Assembly: GCF_009299835.1 (NCBI RefSeq)
Contig: NZ_VKCZ01000018.1
Location: forward strand, 62,001 to 126,000
DNA from: Microlunatus speluncae
GTDB taxonomy: Bacteria; Actinomycetota; Actinomycetes; Propionibacteriales; Propionibacteriaceae
DNA length: 64,000 nt
Direction: 5' to 3'
Made by a program: the position numbers and the translations under genes. The notes under the pieces were generated by a model that was not told where the DNA came from, did not search any database, and worked only from the letters and a program-made list of their open reading frames with translations. This document shows positions 49,825 through 58,867 of the stretch, piece after piece (within the stretch, counting starts at the first letter, position 1; each line of letters begins with the position of its first letter).

Positions 49825-52425
49825 TCAGTCGGCCAGCGTGACGTCCACCCGGAGGTCGCCGGCGGACTCCTGCCAGTCGATCCCGCCGGTGATCCGGCCG
49901 ACCGCGCGAAGATCGACTTCGACCGACCGGATGCGCTGCAGGGTCTCCGCCGGGGCACCGAACGCGGCGTGGCTGATCTCGGTCTTCATCGACACCTTGG
50001 CGTTCGACTTGGCGCCGCGGATGGCGATCAAGGCCGCGGCGACGTCGGCCAGCAGTCGCGGGTCTCCGTCGGCGTCGATCTCCTCGGTCGTCGGCCACGC
50101 CGCGGTGTGGATCGAACCCTGCTGCCACCAGGACCAGACCTCTTCGGTCACGAACGGCAGGATCGGCGCCAGCAGGCGCAGCATCACGTTCAGCGCCTGG
50201 TTCAGCGCGACCCGTGCGGACGCTGCCGCCTCCTCGCCGGCGGAGCCGTACGCCCGCTCCTTGACCAACTCCAGATAGTCGTCGCAGAACTGCCAGAAGA
50301 ACCGTTCGGTCACCTCGAGCGCGCTGGTGTAGTCGAACGCCTCGAAGTGCTTGGTCGCGGTGCCGATCACCGACCGGAGCTCGGCCAGCATGGCCCGGTC
50401 GGCCGGCTCGGTCACCGTCGCGTCGGGACCCGGCTCGGGGTAGCCGAGGATCAGCCGGCTGGCGTTCAACACCTTCATCGCCAGCCGCCGGCCGACCTTC
50501 ATCTGGGTCTCGTCGAACGGCGAATCCAGGCCCGGCCGGGCCAGCGCGGCCCGCCAGCGCACCGCGTCGGTGCCGTACTTCTCCAGGATCTCGGTCGGCA
50601 CGGTGGCGTTGCCCTTGGACTTGCTCATCTTCTTGCGGTCCGGGTCGGTCACGAAGCCGCTGATCATGGACCGGATCCAGGGCAGCGAGCCGTGCTCGAA
50701 GTGCGACCTGATCACCCGGTCGAACAACCAGGTGCGGATGATGTCGTGCGCGTTGGTGTTCAGGTCCATCGGGAAGGTGAGCTCGAACAGCTCCGGGTCA
50801 CGCAGCCAGCCGCAGACGATCTGCGGGGTGAGCGAGGAGGTGGCCCAGGTGTCCAACACGTCCGGGTCGGCGATGAAGCCGCCGGGCACGCCGCGCCGGG
50901 ACTCGTCGAACCCGGCCGGAGTGTCGGTGCTCGGATCGACCGGCAGCGCGGATTCGTCGGCGAACAAGGGGCTTTCGTAGTCCGGCTCACCTTGATCATC
51001 GAGCCGATACCAGACCGGGAACGGCACGCCGAAGAAGCGCTGGCGGGAGATCAGCCAGTCGCCGTTGAGGCCGCCCACCCAGTCCTCGTACCGGTGCCGC
51101 ATGTGGTCGGGCACCCAGGCCAGCTCCCGGCCGCGTTCCAGCAGCCGGTCCCGGAGCACGGTGTCGCGGCCACCGTTGCGGATGTACCACTGCCGGGTGG
51201 ACACGATCTCCAGCGGCTTGTCGCCCTTCTCGAAGAAGTTCGCCTTGCGCTGGGTCGGCTTCGGCTCGCCGTCGAGATCACCGGACTCGCGGAGCAGCCC
51301 GACCATGGCCTCGCGGGCGCTGAAGGTGGTCTTGCCGGCGAGCTGTTCGTACGCCTCCTGGGCCGCGGCCGGGATCCACTCCGGCACCTCGGCCAGGATC
51401 CGGCCGTCCCGGCCGATGATCACCCGGGCCGGCAGCTGCAGTTCGCGCCACCAGGTCACGTCGGTCTGATCACCGAAGGTGCAACACATCACCAGGCCGG
51501 AGCCGAGATCCTTCTCCACCAGCGGGTGGGCGAGCACCGGGAGCTCGACCCCGAACACCGGGCTGGTCACCGTCTGCCCGACCAGTCCGGCGAACCGCTC
51601 GTCGTCGGGATGGGTGAGCAGCGCGGCGCAGGCCGCGATCAGTTCCGGCCGGGTGGTCTCGATATACACGGGACCCTGGGCGCTGTGGAAGGCGATCTTG
51701 TGGAACGCGCCCGGATAGTCCCGGGCCTCCACCTCGGCCTGCGCGATGGCCGACTGGAAGGTCACGTCCCAGACCGTCGGCGCCTCCGCCAGGTAGGCTT
51801 CGCCGCGGCTCACGTTGCGCAGGAACGCGCACTGGGCCACGGCGGCCGAGTCGTCGGAGATCGTCGTGTAAAGCGTCGACCAGTCCACACTCAGCCCGAC
51901 CTGGCGCCACAGGTCCTCGAACGCCTTCTCGTCCACCTGGGTCAGCTCGTGGCACAGCTCGACGAAATTGCGCCGGCTGATCGGCACCTGACGCTTGGGA
52001 TCGGGCTTGATCGGGGGAGTGAAGTCAGCCTGATAGGGCACCGTCGGGTCGCAGCGCACACCGTAGAAGTTCTGCACCCGGCGCTCGGTCGGCAGCCCGT
52101 TGTCGTCCCAGCCGATCGGATAGAACACCGACTTGCCGGTCATCCGCTGATAGCGGGCGATCACGTCGGTGTGGGTGTAGGAGAACACGTGTCCCACGTG
52201 GAGGGAGCCGGACACGGTCGGCGGCGGCGTGTCGATGCTGAACACCTGGTCCCGCCGCTCGGGCCGGACGAACGCGTAGGTCTGGTCCTGCTGCCAGCGC
52301 TCCGACCACTTGGCCTCCAGCCCTTCCAGGGCCGGTTTGTCCGGCACCGACCGTACCTGCGCGACTACCTCGGGCGCGGTGGCAGCCGGAGGAGTCGTAC
52401 GAGGTTCGGTCGAGGTTTCGGTCAT
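49825..52425 (-). CDS. valS: Valyl-tRNA synthetase
   Basis: The class I synthetase charges tRNA-Val. HIGH is represented by SGSLHVGHVFSYTHTD, KMSKS by DRKKMSKSKGNATVP. Between them lie the CP1 editing domain and WDDNGLPTERRVQNFYGVRCDP. At 866 residues it lacks the C-terminal coiled coil of the E. coli enzyme and follows the shorter archaeal-like type found in many actinobacteria. ATG 52425 (MTETSTEP) is the likely start; the frame is open for another 34 codons. Confidence 0.96.
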   Translation of the reverse strand: MTETSTEPRTTPPAATAPEVVAQVRSVPDKPALEGLEAKWSERWQQDQTYAFVRPERRDQVFSIDTPPPTVSGSLHVGHVFSYTHTDVIARYQRMTGKSVFYPIGWDDNGLPTERRVQNFYGVRCDPTVPYQADFTPPIKPDPKRQVPISRRNFVELCHELTQVDEKAFEDLWRQVGLSVDWSTLYTTISDDSAAVAQCAFLRNVSRGEAYLAEAPTVWDVTFQSAIAQAEVEARDYPGAFHKIAFHSAQGPVYIETTRPELIAACAALLTHPDDERFAGLVGQTVTSPVFGVELPVLAHPLVEKDLGSGLVMCCTFGDQTDVTWWRELQLPARVIIGRDGRILAEVPEWIPAAAQEAYEQLAGKTTFSAREAMVGLLRESGDLDGEPKPTQRKANFFEKGDKPLEIVSTRQWYIRNGGRDTVLRDRLLERGRELAWVPDHMRHRYEDWVGGLNGDWLISRQRFFGVPFPVWYRLDDQGEPDYESPLFADESALPVDPSTDTPAGFDESRRGVPGGFIADPDVLDTWATSSLTPQIVCGWLRDPELFELTFPMDLNTNAHDIIRTWLFDRVIRSHFEHGSLPWIRSMISGFVTDPDRKKMSKSKGNATVPTEILEKYGTDAVRWRAALARPGLDSPFDETQMKVGRRLAMKVLNASRLILGYPEPGPDATVTEPADRAMLAELRSVIGTATKHFEAFDYTSALEVTERFFWQFCDDYLELVKERAYGSAGEEAAASARVALNQALNVMLRLLAPILPFVTEEVWSWWQQGSIHTAAWPTTEEIDADGDPRLLADVAAALIAIRGAKSNAKVSMKTEISHAAFGAPAETLQRIRSVEVDLRAVGRITGGIDWQESAGDLRVDVTLAD

Positions 52426-52632
52426 AACCGTTGATCCTACGGAATCCGGCCGATCGGTCGCATCCTGGTTACCGCCGGGACAGGACGTACCGTCCGGTCG
52501 CCATCGGGCTGAGCGCGGCGTCGCCAACGACCTGGTCGCCGGACTCGTTGCTGACCGCCGATCACGTTAGCAGTCCTGTCGGGTGGCGGAACGGCGCTCC
52601 GGGCCTGGTCGTGATCATCGATCCGGTGCCGA

Positions 52633-52726
52633 GTTGATCTTCATCGCTGATGATCGCGTCGGCCGATACGGCCTTGTATCGGATACAACGCTGCGTTGAG
52701 GCGAAGATCAACGATCACTCGTGATC
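52633..52726. repeat. Nested inverted repeats in the valS / secreted-protein intergenic region
   Basis: The 544-base gap between valS and the first secreted-protein gene holds no convincing coding frame. GTTGATCTTC (52633-52642) pairs with GAAGATCAAC (52703-52712), and immediately beyond it GATCAC-TC-GTGATC (52713-52726) is a second dyad. A small CGATACGGCCTTGTATCG dyad lies between. They could fold into a hairpin, and several are GATC-containing. A promoter for the downstream gene is expected here but none is clear. Confidence 0.5.
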
Positions 52727-52969
52727 AAGGGATTCACGATCTTGGTGGACCCTGTCCACGAAGTGATCATTTCTGGTCGTGTCGGCTGGACAGAGGACGG
52801 GTCGGCTTCGCTAGGGTCGCCATCAAGACAGTGGTTGGGTTCCCGTGGTGAGGCTGCAGACCGGCCCTGGGAGCAATCGTTGGGACTGTGGGTCGAACCG
52901 CCGGGAAGAGGGGCCGACCACTGGACCGGGACCGCCGATGGTCTCGGTGAATCAACCCCAAGGAGTGAG

Positions 52970-53500
52970 ATGTCCATCCTGAAGCCGCTGGCCAAGGGCG
53001 CCGTCGCTGGGATCGCCGTCGTGGTGACCAGCTTCGCCGGAGCCTCGTACGCCAGCGCTGAGCCGTTGCCGACCGACCTGAACGGGGCGGTCGGTTCGGT
53101 GATCACGGAAGACGCCGCCGGGCAATTGACCGCCGAGCTCCAGCGGCAGTTGCAGACCGAACTGGGCGAACAGCTGAGCGCCGATGAGGCGACCCGGCTC
53201 GCTACGGCCATGGCGTCGAAGGTGTCCGGCCCGATCCAGGGAGCCGTGTCCGAGCACGGAACGCTCGATGAGGCCTCGCTGTCGGACCTCGAAGACACCC
53301 TCACCGACCTCCTGGAAGACACCCTGGGTGTCGAGGTCGATCTGTCCCTCGATCTTGATCTTGGACTCGATCTCGATCTGTTGGGTGACCTCGAGGTGCA
53401 GGGCCTGCTGGACGGGCTGCTCAGCGATGAGCTGGGCGGCGGGTTGCCGGGTGGTGGCGAGCTGCCGGTCGATGGACTGACCGGCGGCCTGCTCGGCTGA
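52970..53500 (+). CDS. Secreted protein A of unknown function
   Basis: The ATG at 52970 follows AAGGAG. The 176-residue protein opens with MSILKPLAKGAVAGIAVVV, a Sec signal ending at ASYASA-EP. The mature part has a helical, Ala/Glu-rich centre (QLTAELQRQLQTELGEQLSADEATRLATAMA) and a striking Asp/Leu tract of near-repeating L-D dipeptides (about residues 122-142), then a Gly/Leu-rich tail. It is paralogous at the N-terminus and in layout to the next gene. I recognise no family. Confidence 0.75.
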   Translation: MSILKPLAKGAVAGIAVVVTSFAGASYASAEPLPTDLNGAVGSVITEDAAGQLTAELQRQLQTELGEQLSADEATRLATAMASKVSGPIQGAVSEHGTLDEASLSDLEDTLTDLLEDTLGVEVDLSLDLDLGLDLDLLGDLEVQGLLDGLLSDELGGGLPGGGELPVDGLTGGLLG

Positions 53501-53516
53501 TTCCGGGTCTTTCCCG

Positions 53517-53565
53517 GATCGGCGGCGGTGGCGTAGTCCCTATAACTGCGTTGCCGTCGCCGATC
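53517..53565 (+). terminator. Hairpin after secreted protein A
   Basis: GATCGGCGGCGG (53517-53528) pairs with CCGTCGCCGATC (53554-53565), 11 of 12 positions matching, with a 25-base loop. It lies 16 bases after the stop of the first secreted-protein gene. The gap then continues as an AT-rich stretch up to 53784 that probably carries the promoter of the second gene (TATCTT near 53670 is a possible -10). Confidence 0.55.
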
Positions 53566-53784
53566 AAGACTTATGAACCTTAATTTCCGCTGATATGAGT
53601 CAATGATCGACCGACTCTCAAGCGCTGGTTGAATTACCTCTAGACAGAAAGCACTTCGGGTTCGTATCTTTATGCGTCGTAAGGCCGTGTATCACCCACT
53701 CGGGGGATTGCTCGGGGGATCGAAGGTTTGACTGCTGGTCCGGATCGCATGGCGATACCGGAGGAACTACCCCGAGGAGTGATC

Positions 53785-54360
53785 ATGTCTATCCTGAAGC
53801 CGCTGGTTAAGGGCGTCGTGGCCGGAGCCGCCGTCCTGGCGACAACCATTGCCGGCATCGGAACTGCGAGTGCAGATACGGGCGGAATCGAGCTGACCGG
53901 TAAGAAGGGCAGCGTCACGGTGACTCGCGCCCAGGCGACGAACTATCTGGCGGACAGCATGGAGTATCAGCTGTATCGCGAATTCAGGGAGAGCGGCGCC
54001 ACCCGGAATCAGGCGGCAGCGCTGGCGGACAAGATCACCGACAAGATGCGCAAGGGGATCAAGTCCGGCCTTCCGACCAAGGGCACGATGTCCACGGCCT
54101 CGGCGAGCAACCTCGAGTCGTCGATGGAGCGGTATCTGGAGCGGGTTCTTGAGGCTGACGTCTCGCTCTCCATCGACAGCGGGACCCTGACGCCGACGCT
54201 GGATCTGCCGGGCGGAGTCGACCTCGCCGGACTGATCGAGAAGGTGCTCAACCTGGTCGCCAGCCTGTTGGACTCCTTGACCGGAGCCCTGGGCGGCGTG
54301 GTGCCGATCCCGGAGCTGCCGGAACTGCCGGAGGTTCCCGAGGTCCCGGTCAGCCGCTGA
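53785..54360 (+). CDS. Secreted protein B of unknown function, paralogue of A
   Basis: The start is GAGGAG-TGATC-ATG. The 191-residue product has the same leader MSILKPLVKGVVAGAAVLA and a signal peptidase site near TASA-DT. The mature protein has a basic/helical centre (QATNYLADSMEYQLYREFRESGATRNQAAALADKITDKMRKGIKSGLP), a Ser/Thr linker, an amphipathic hydrophobic segment (LDLPGGVDLAGLIEKVLNLVASLL) and a Pro/Glu-rich ending. The shared signal and helical core with protein A point to duplication. No family recognised; a cell-surface or secreted role is inferred. Confidence 0.75.
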   Translation: MSILKPLVKGVVAGAAVLATTIAGIGTASADTGGIELTGKKGSVTVTRAQATNYLADSMEYQLYREFRESGATRNQAAALADKITDKMRKGIKSGLPTKGTMSTASASNLESSMERYLERVLEADVSLSIDSGTLTPTLDLPGGVDLAGLIEKVLNLVASLLDSLTGALGGVVPIPELPELPEVPEVPVSR

Positions 54361-54400
54361 GCTGACTGAACAACTCAACGATGGGATGGCGGCTATGCGG

Positions 54401-55162
54401 TCAGTAGACCGTGTAGCCGCCATCGATCACGATCACCGAACCGGTCATGAAGGCTGCGGCATCCGACGCGGCATAGACCACCGTCGGGGCGATCTCCTCC
54501 GGTAGCGCGTACCGCTGCTGCACCGAGTCATCGATCCACCGTGACTTGAATTCCGGCCGGTCGACCGGGGCCATGTCGGTCTTGACATAGCCGGGAGCCA
54601 CGGCGTTGACCCGAATCCCGTACGGCGCCCATTCGGCAGCCAGGGACTTCGTCAACTGATGCACCGCCGCCTTGGAAGCGTTGTACGAGGCCTGCCACTG
54701 AGGCCGGTTGACGATAAGCGATGAGATCGAACCGATATTGACGATGCTGCCCCCACCGTGTTCCTTCATCCGGCGGGCCGCCGCGATCGAGGTCTTCCAC
54801 AGCGCCTTGAGATTGAGATCGAGCACCAGGTCGAATTCATCCTCCGAGACGTCGAACGTCGACCGATGAATTGCGATTCCGGCATTGTTGATCAAGATAT
54901 CCAGGCCGCCGAGAGCCTCGATCGAGTCGGCGACGATCCGGTCGGCGTCGGCGACGAGGTCGCCGGTCACCACCCGGACCGAATGCCCCTCCGCGCGCAG
55001 GGTTTCGGCCGCCTGCTCGTTGCGGTCGGCGTCGCGGGCGCTGATCACCACGTCGGCGCCGGCCTCGGCCAGACCGCGCGCGAAGGCGAGACCCAACCCG
55101 CGGTTGCCGCCGGTGACCAGGGCCTTACGACCGTCCAGCCGGAACGTGTCCAGCACTCCCAT
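54401..55162 (-). CDS. Short-chain dehydrogenase/reductase
   Basis: The 253-residue classical SDR has the cofactor motif TGGNRGLG, NNAG (LINNAGIAI), the catalytic Ser (IGSISS) and the YNASK pair, plus APGYVKTDM. The ending GSVIVIDGGYTVY is the gluconate/sorbitol-type ending, so a sugar or polyol is a plausible substrate. It is monocistronic, minus strand, and the ATG at 55162 is preceded by AGAAGGAG. Confidence 0.92.
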   Translation of the reverse strand: MGVLDTFRLDGRKALVTGGNRGLGLAFARGLAEAGADVVISARDADRNEQAAETLRAEGHSVRVVTGDLVADADRIVADSIEALGGLDILINNAGIAIHRSTFDVSEDEFDLVLDLNLKALWKTSIAAARRMKEHGGGSIVNIGSISSLIVNRPQWQASYNASKAAVHQLTKSLAAEWAPYGIRVNAVAPGYVKTDMAPVDRPEFKSRWIDDSVQQRYALPEEIAPTVVYAASDAAAFMTGSVIVIDGGYTVY

Positions 55163-55392
55163 GCCTGTCTCCTTCTATCCGAGTACGCGATATCTGGGGG
55201 CCAACACGGCAAGGAACGAACGCGATCAGGGTCGCAGCCGAGCGGGTTGTCCTCCTCGTTGATCAACTCCTCGACTCCCCGAACGGGTGCCCCGGTCGAG
55301 CCGCGGCCGCGACCGGATTCGAGCGTAGGGTCGCCTCGGCGAGGGTGTCAACGGTCCTGGTGATCACCTGATCCGGGGGTTGCCAGCTCAAT

Positions 55393-55407
55393 GTTAATGA
55401 CCATAAC
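55393..55407. promoter_or_regulatory. Operator-like dyad ahead of the TetR operon
   Basis: GTTA-ATGACCA-TAAC is a symmetric dyad ending ten bases before the ATG at 55417, overlapping the expected -10 (TAACGTT region). TetR regulators bind such sites over their own promoter, and the operon's third gene is a TetR protein. The close start codon suggests a leaderless or very short leader. Confidence 0.5.
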
Positions 55408-55416
55408 GTTAGGTGC

Positions 55417-55668
55417 ATGAGTGACCGTCGATCCAGCTCGGCTCTCCGCAGAGCGGTCCGCCTGGCGCACGTCGGGCTCGGTGCCGCGCTCGGTCTGCTG
55501 GTGTATCTGCCCGTCGCGCTGAGTGGTGGGCTGAAGATCTTCTTGATGGCCGTGGGGCTGCCGCTGGCCGTGTTGTCCGGCCTGTGGCTCTGGCAGCAGG
55601 GGCGGATCCGGCGCTGGTTCGGTCGTCGCCGGCTGCCGGCACGGACCGGAGACCGAGGTCCGTCATGA
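55417..55668 (+). CDS. Small two-helix membrane protein
   Basis: The 83-residue protein has two hydrophobic helices (AHVGLGAALGLLVYLPVALSGGL and IFLMAVGLPLAVLSGLWLWQQG) flanked by Arg-rich ends. The stop overlaps the next start (ATGA). It is the first gene of a three-gene unit ending in a TetR regulator. It may form a complex with the next membrane protein; family unknown. Confidence 0.65.
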   Translation: MSDRRSSSALRRAVRLAHVGLGAALGLLVYLPVALSGGLKIFLMAVGLPLAVLSGLWLWQQGRIRRWFGRRRLPARTGDRGPS

Positions 55669-56219
55669 TCGGGATCCCTGTTCTGGCACTGGCGCTGTTC
55701 GGCGCGCTGGGCGTCGCCGTCGGCGGTCAGGTCGCGCTCCAGGCCAGCTTCGCGCGGGTGCGCCACCCGGAGTCGTTGGCCACGGCCAATCTCACGGCCG
55801 ACGCGGAGACGGTCCGTGGCTGGTATCAGCAGCTGGCGGCGCAGGGCACGCTCGATCAGATGATCATCACCGAGACCGTCGACTACCTGTGGATGGCGGG
55901 CCTCGCCGCCAGTCTGGTGCTGGTCACCTTCCTGGCGGCGGCACTGGTGCGACGCCGGCACTCGAAGGCCGCGGCCCGGTTGCACCGGCTGGCGCCGGCG
56001 ATGATCGCGGCGCCGGCGCTCGATGCCGTGGAGAACGCGCTGTCGCTGATCATGCTCAGCGACCCGGTCGGGTTCCCCGATCCGCTGGCGTACGCCCACG
56101 CCGGAGTCTCCATGATCAAGGTCGTCGCGGCGATCGGTTCCGCTACCGTGGTCCCGGCCTATGCCGTGTGGGCCCTCATCCGCGGCGGAACCGGGACCGA
56201 TTCAGGAAATGAGCGCTGA
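55665..56219 (+). CDS. Unknown membrane protein with an outer loop
   Basis: The 184-residue protein has four predicted helices. After helix 1 there is a polar segment of about 45 residues that includes RVRHPESLATANLTADAETVRGWYQQLAAQGTLDQM. Later come LAPAMIAAPALDAVENALSLIML and a final helix. The ATG overlaps the upstream stop, and the downstream TetR start overlaps this gene by 11 bases, so all three are translated together. Function unknown; the TetR protein probably represses both. Confidence 0.65.
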   Translation: MIGIPVLALALFGALGVAVGGQVALQASFARVRHPESLATANLTADAETVRGWYQQLAAQGTLDQMIITETVDYLWMAGLAASLVLVTFLAAALVRRRHSKAAARLHRLAPAMIAAPALDAVENALSLIMLSDPVGFPDPLAYAHAGVSMIKVVAAIGSATVVPAYAVWALIRGGTGTDSGNER

Positions 56220-56814
56220 CCGAGCCAAGTCCTATCACCACGGCTCCCTGCGGCACGCCATGATCGAGGCGGCCCTGCGGCTGATCGACGAGCACGGCGT
56301 GGACGGCTTCAGCCTGGCGCAGGCGGCCCGCGAGGCCGGGGTGAGCGTGGCGGCGCCGTACCGTCACTTCGCCAACAAGCGAGCTCTGCTGAACGAGGTC
56401 GCGATCTTCGGCTTCGATGAGCTCGGGCAGCGGCTCCGGGCCATCGACGAGGCCCGCTCGGGCGACGACGTCGCCGATCTGATCGATCTCGGTCTCGGTT
56501 ACCTGGATTTCGCGGCGGACCGGCCGGCGCTGTTCGTGGTCATGTTCGTCAACCGGGGCCGCGACCCACAGTCGGTGGCTGGACTCGCGGCACTGTCGGT
56601 GCTCGGCGACGCGGTCGCCCGGGTCGCCGCCGCCGGACGGCTGGCGGTGCCGGTCGAGGTGGCCGTCCCGGCCCTGTGGTCCCAGGTGCATGGCCTGGCG
56701 ATGCTGCGGCTCGGCGGGATGCGGACGATCACAGAACGGGACGATCCGAAGTCTCGCCGTGCCGTGCTCACCCCGCTGTTGCACGGCGGGATCCTTTCCG
56801 CGCGTTCAGAGTGA
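56209..56814 (+). CDS. TetR/AcrR-family transcriptional regulator
   Basis: The 201-residue protein has the TetR helix-turn-helix (residues about 13-60: LRHAMIEAALRLIDEHGVDGFSLAQAAREAGVSVAAPYRHFANKRALLNEVAIFGFDEL) and a ligand domain of the TetR C-terminal WHG type (ALFVVMFVNRG, PALWSQVHGLAMLRLGGM). It starts inside the previous gene. The likely operator is the GTTA-N7-TAAC dyad at 55393. Confidence 0.92.
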   Translation: MSADRAKSYHHGSLRHAMIEAALRLIDEHGVDGFSLAQAAREAGVSVAAPYRHFANKRALLNEVAIFGFDELGQRLRAIDEARSGDDVADLIDLGLGYLDFAADRPALFVVMFVNRGRDPQSVAGLAALSVLGDAVARVAAAGRLAVPVEVAVPALWSQVHGLAMLRLGGMRTITERDDPKSRRAVLTPLLHGGILSARSE

Positions 56815-56853
56815 AGTTCGAGGAACGCCGGGGCGCCGAGGTCGGCCACCCGG

Positions 56854-57306
56854 CTATCGGACAGTGAGCAGGGTGCGCAACTGTCGGGCCAGGTCGTCCA
56901 TCCGGTCGGCCGGCACCCACTCGGCCTCGGGCCGGCCCAGGTAGCCGAAGATGCCGGGTCCTCTGAGTTCCGCGGCGAGTTGGCGGGGCCGGGGCACCAG
57001 ATGGACGTGCAGATGGGCGAACCCCTCGGCTTCGGCGAACAGCATCTGGTACGTCTTCACGCAGTCGACCAACCGGGGCAGCGCCCGGCTCAGCTCGAGC
57101 AGCAACGGTCCCAGTTCGGCAGCGGCCTCCTCGGAAAGGTCCGCGTAGCTGAGGACGTGGCGCGTCGGCAGCAGCACCAGCCAGCCCGGCAGCGCCGCGT
57201 TGAAGGCGTGGGCGACCCGCCAGTGCTCGGTGCGGATCACCTGCTCCCGGTCGGGCAGGGTGGCGGCGGCCGTGTTCGTACAGGGGAAACAGTCGGTGGC
57301 GTCCAT
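56854..57306 (-). CDS. HIT-family hydrolase or nucleotidyl transferase
   Basis: The 150-residue protein has the histidine triad as HLHVHLVPR in AEGFAHLHVHLVPR, with the upstream N-terminal CFPCTN zinc-like pair. WRVAHAFNAALPGWLVLLPTRHV is the HIT fold's first part. Members hydrolyse nucleoside phosphoramidates or dinucleoside polyphosphates. Being divergent from folC is common but not informative. Confidence 0.92.
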   Translation of the reverse strand: MDATDCFPCTNTAAATLPDREQVIRTEHWRVAHAFNAALPGWLVLLPTRHVLSYADLSEEAAAELGPLLLELSRALPRLVDCVKTYQMLFAEAEGFAHLHVHLVPRPRQLAAELRGPGIFGYLGRPEAEWVPADRMDDLARQLRTLLTVR

Positions 57307-57331
57307 GGTCCGGCCAGCCTAGGACGCGCCC

Positions 57332-57337
57332 TAGACT
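57332..57337 (+). promoter_or_regulatory. -10 box of folC (TAGACT)
   Basis: TAGACT ends nine bases before the ATG at 57347, with no ribosome site between them. Transcription would begin within a few bases of the start codon, giving a leaderless folC transcript. No clear -35 is present. Confidence 0.5.
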
Positions 57338-57346
57338 GTGCTGGCT

Positions 57347-58867
57347 ATGTCACATGCCGATCTCGTCGCCACCCTCACCGCCCGCTGGCCCGAACACCGC
57401 GTCGCGCCCAGCCTGGGCCGGATCCGCGCCCTGACCGAACTGCTCGGTGATCCGCAGCGGACGTACCCGGTCATTCACGTCGCCGGGACCAACGGCAAGG
57501 GCTCGACGACGGCCATGATCGAATCCCTGCTGCGCGCGGCCGGGCTGCGGACCGGGCGGTTCTCCAGCCCGCACCTGACCAGCGTCACCGAACGGATCAT
57601 GATCGACGGCCGGCCGATCGAGGAGGATCGGTTCGACGCGACCTGGGCCGACATCGAGCCGTACGTGGCGATGGTCGACGAACGGCAAATCGACGGCGTG
57701 GCGATGACGTTCTTCGAGATCATCACCGCGATGGCCTTTGCAGCGTTCGCCGACGCACCGGTCGACGTCGGGGTGATCGAGGTCGGGCTCGGCGGGTCCT
57801 GGGACGCGACGAACGTCGCCGACGGCGCTGTCGCGGTGATCACTCCGATCGATCTTGATCACACCCATCTGCTGGGCTCGACCGTGGACAAGATCGCGGT
57901 GGAGAAGGCCGGCATCATCAAGCCGGGCGCGCAGGCGATCTTCGCCGGACAACCGATGGAGGCGGCCACCGCGCTGCTGGCCCGCAGCGCAGAAGTGGGT
58001 GCGCTGGTGCAGCGCGAGGGGGTCGACTTCGGTCTGCTCTCTCGCAGCGTCGCCGTCGGTGGGCAGTTGATCAGAATCAACGCCTCCGGCGGGCCGGTCG
58101 ACGACATCTTCCTGCCACTGCACGGTACGCACCAGGCGGCCAACGCGGCGCTGGCCGTCGCGGCCGTCGAGGCGTTCCTCGGCATGCGGGCCCTGGAGCC
58201 GGATGTGATCCGGGCCGGGCTGGCCGAGGTCCGGGTGCCGGGCCGGCTCGAGGTGGTCCGCCGCTCGCCGACCGTGGTGCTGGACGCCGCGCACAATCCG
58301 CACAGCGCCCGCGCTCTGGCCGCGGGAGTGAATGAGGCCTTCGCGTTCAGCCCGCTGATCGGGGTGCTGGCGGTGATGCGGGACAAGGATGCGCGCGGCC
58401 TGCTGACCGAACTGGCCGAGGTGCTGGATCGCGTCGTGGTGACCCAGGTGGCCTCGACCGACCGGGGCATGCCGGCCGATGCCCTGGCCGAGCTGGCCGG
58501 GGAGATCATCGGCGCGGACCAGGTGCAGGTCGAACCGCGGCTGGACGATGCGATCGAGGCCGCGATGGCACTGGCCGATGCCGACGAGTACGGCAACGCC
58601 GGCGTCCTGATCACCGGCTCGGTGATCGCGGTCGGCGAGGCTAGGACCCTGCTGGTCGGAGACGAGCCGTGGCCCGAGAACGGTGCCGTACCGGTGTCGG
58701 AGGACGATGATTCCGAGCCGGACGAGGACGATCTTGACGGCGAGGACGAGTGGAGTCGGGACGATCTGGACGGCTACGACTATGCGCCGCCGCAGATCCG
58801 GCGGGCGCCGGCCGAGGACCCGTTGCGGCCGCTGGTCGGCGATGAGCCGGAGGACAACGGCCGGTGA
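57347..58867 (+). CDS. folC: Bifunctional folylpolyglutamate/dihydrofolate synthase
   Basis: FolC adds glutamate to dihydropteroate/folates. The Walker A-type HVAGTNGKGSTTAMIESLL lies around residues 44-64. Then come the family segments GRFSSPHLTSVTERI, MTFFEIITAMAF and GVIEVGLGGSWDATN, and the second-domain ligase signature VVLDAAHNPHSARAL. An acidic, probably disordered tail of about 60 residues (SEDDDSEPDEDDLDGEDEW...) extends the usual end. It precedes DUF4233 and ndk as in many actinobacteria. Confidence 0.95.
   Translation: MSHADLVATLTARWPEHRVAPSLGRIRALTELLGDPQRTYPVIHVAGTNGKGSTTAMIESLLRAAGLRTGRFSSPHLTSVTERIMIDGRPIEEDRFDATWADIEPYVAMVDERQIDGVAMTFFEIITAMAFAAFADAPVDVGVIEVGLGGSWDATNVADGAVAVITPIDLDHTHLLGSTVDKIAVEKAGIIKPGAQAIFAGQPMEAATALLARSAEVGALVQREGVDFGLLSRSVAVGGQLIRINASGGPVDDIFLPLHGTHQAANAALAVAAVEAFLGMRALEPDVIRAGLAEVRVPGRLEVVRRSPTVVLDAAHNPHSARALAAGVNEAFAFSPLIGVLAVMRDKDARGLLTELAEVLDRVVVTQVASTDRGMPADALAELAGEIIGADQVQVEPRLDDAIEAAMALADADEYGNAGVLITGSVIAVGEARTLLVGDEPWPENGAVPVSEDDDSEPDEDDLDGEDEWSRDDLDGYDYAPPQIRRAPAEDPLRPLVGDEPEDNGR

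Noticed and set aside
49969..52434. An 821-codon open frame antisense to valS
   Set aside because: It mirrors the third codon position of a clear class I synthetase, lacks start signals and reads as low-complexity Gly/Arg/Pro/His. It is a by-product of high GC.
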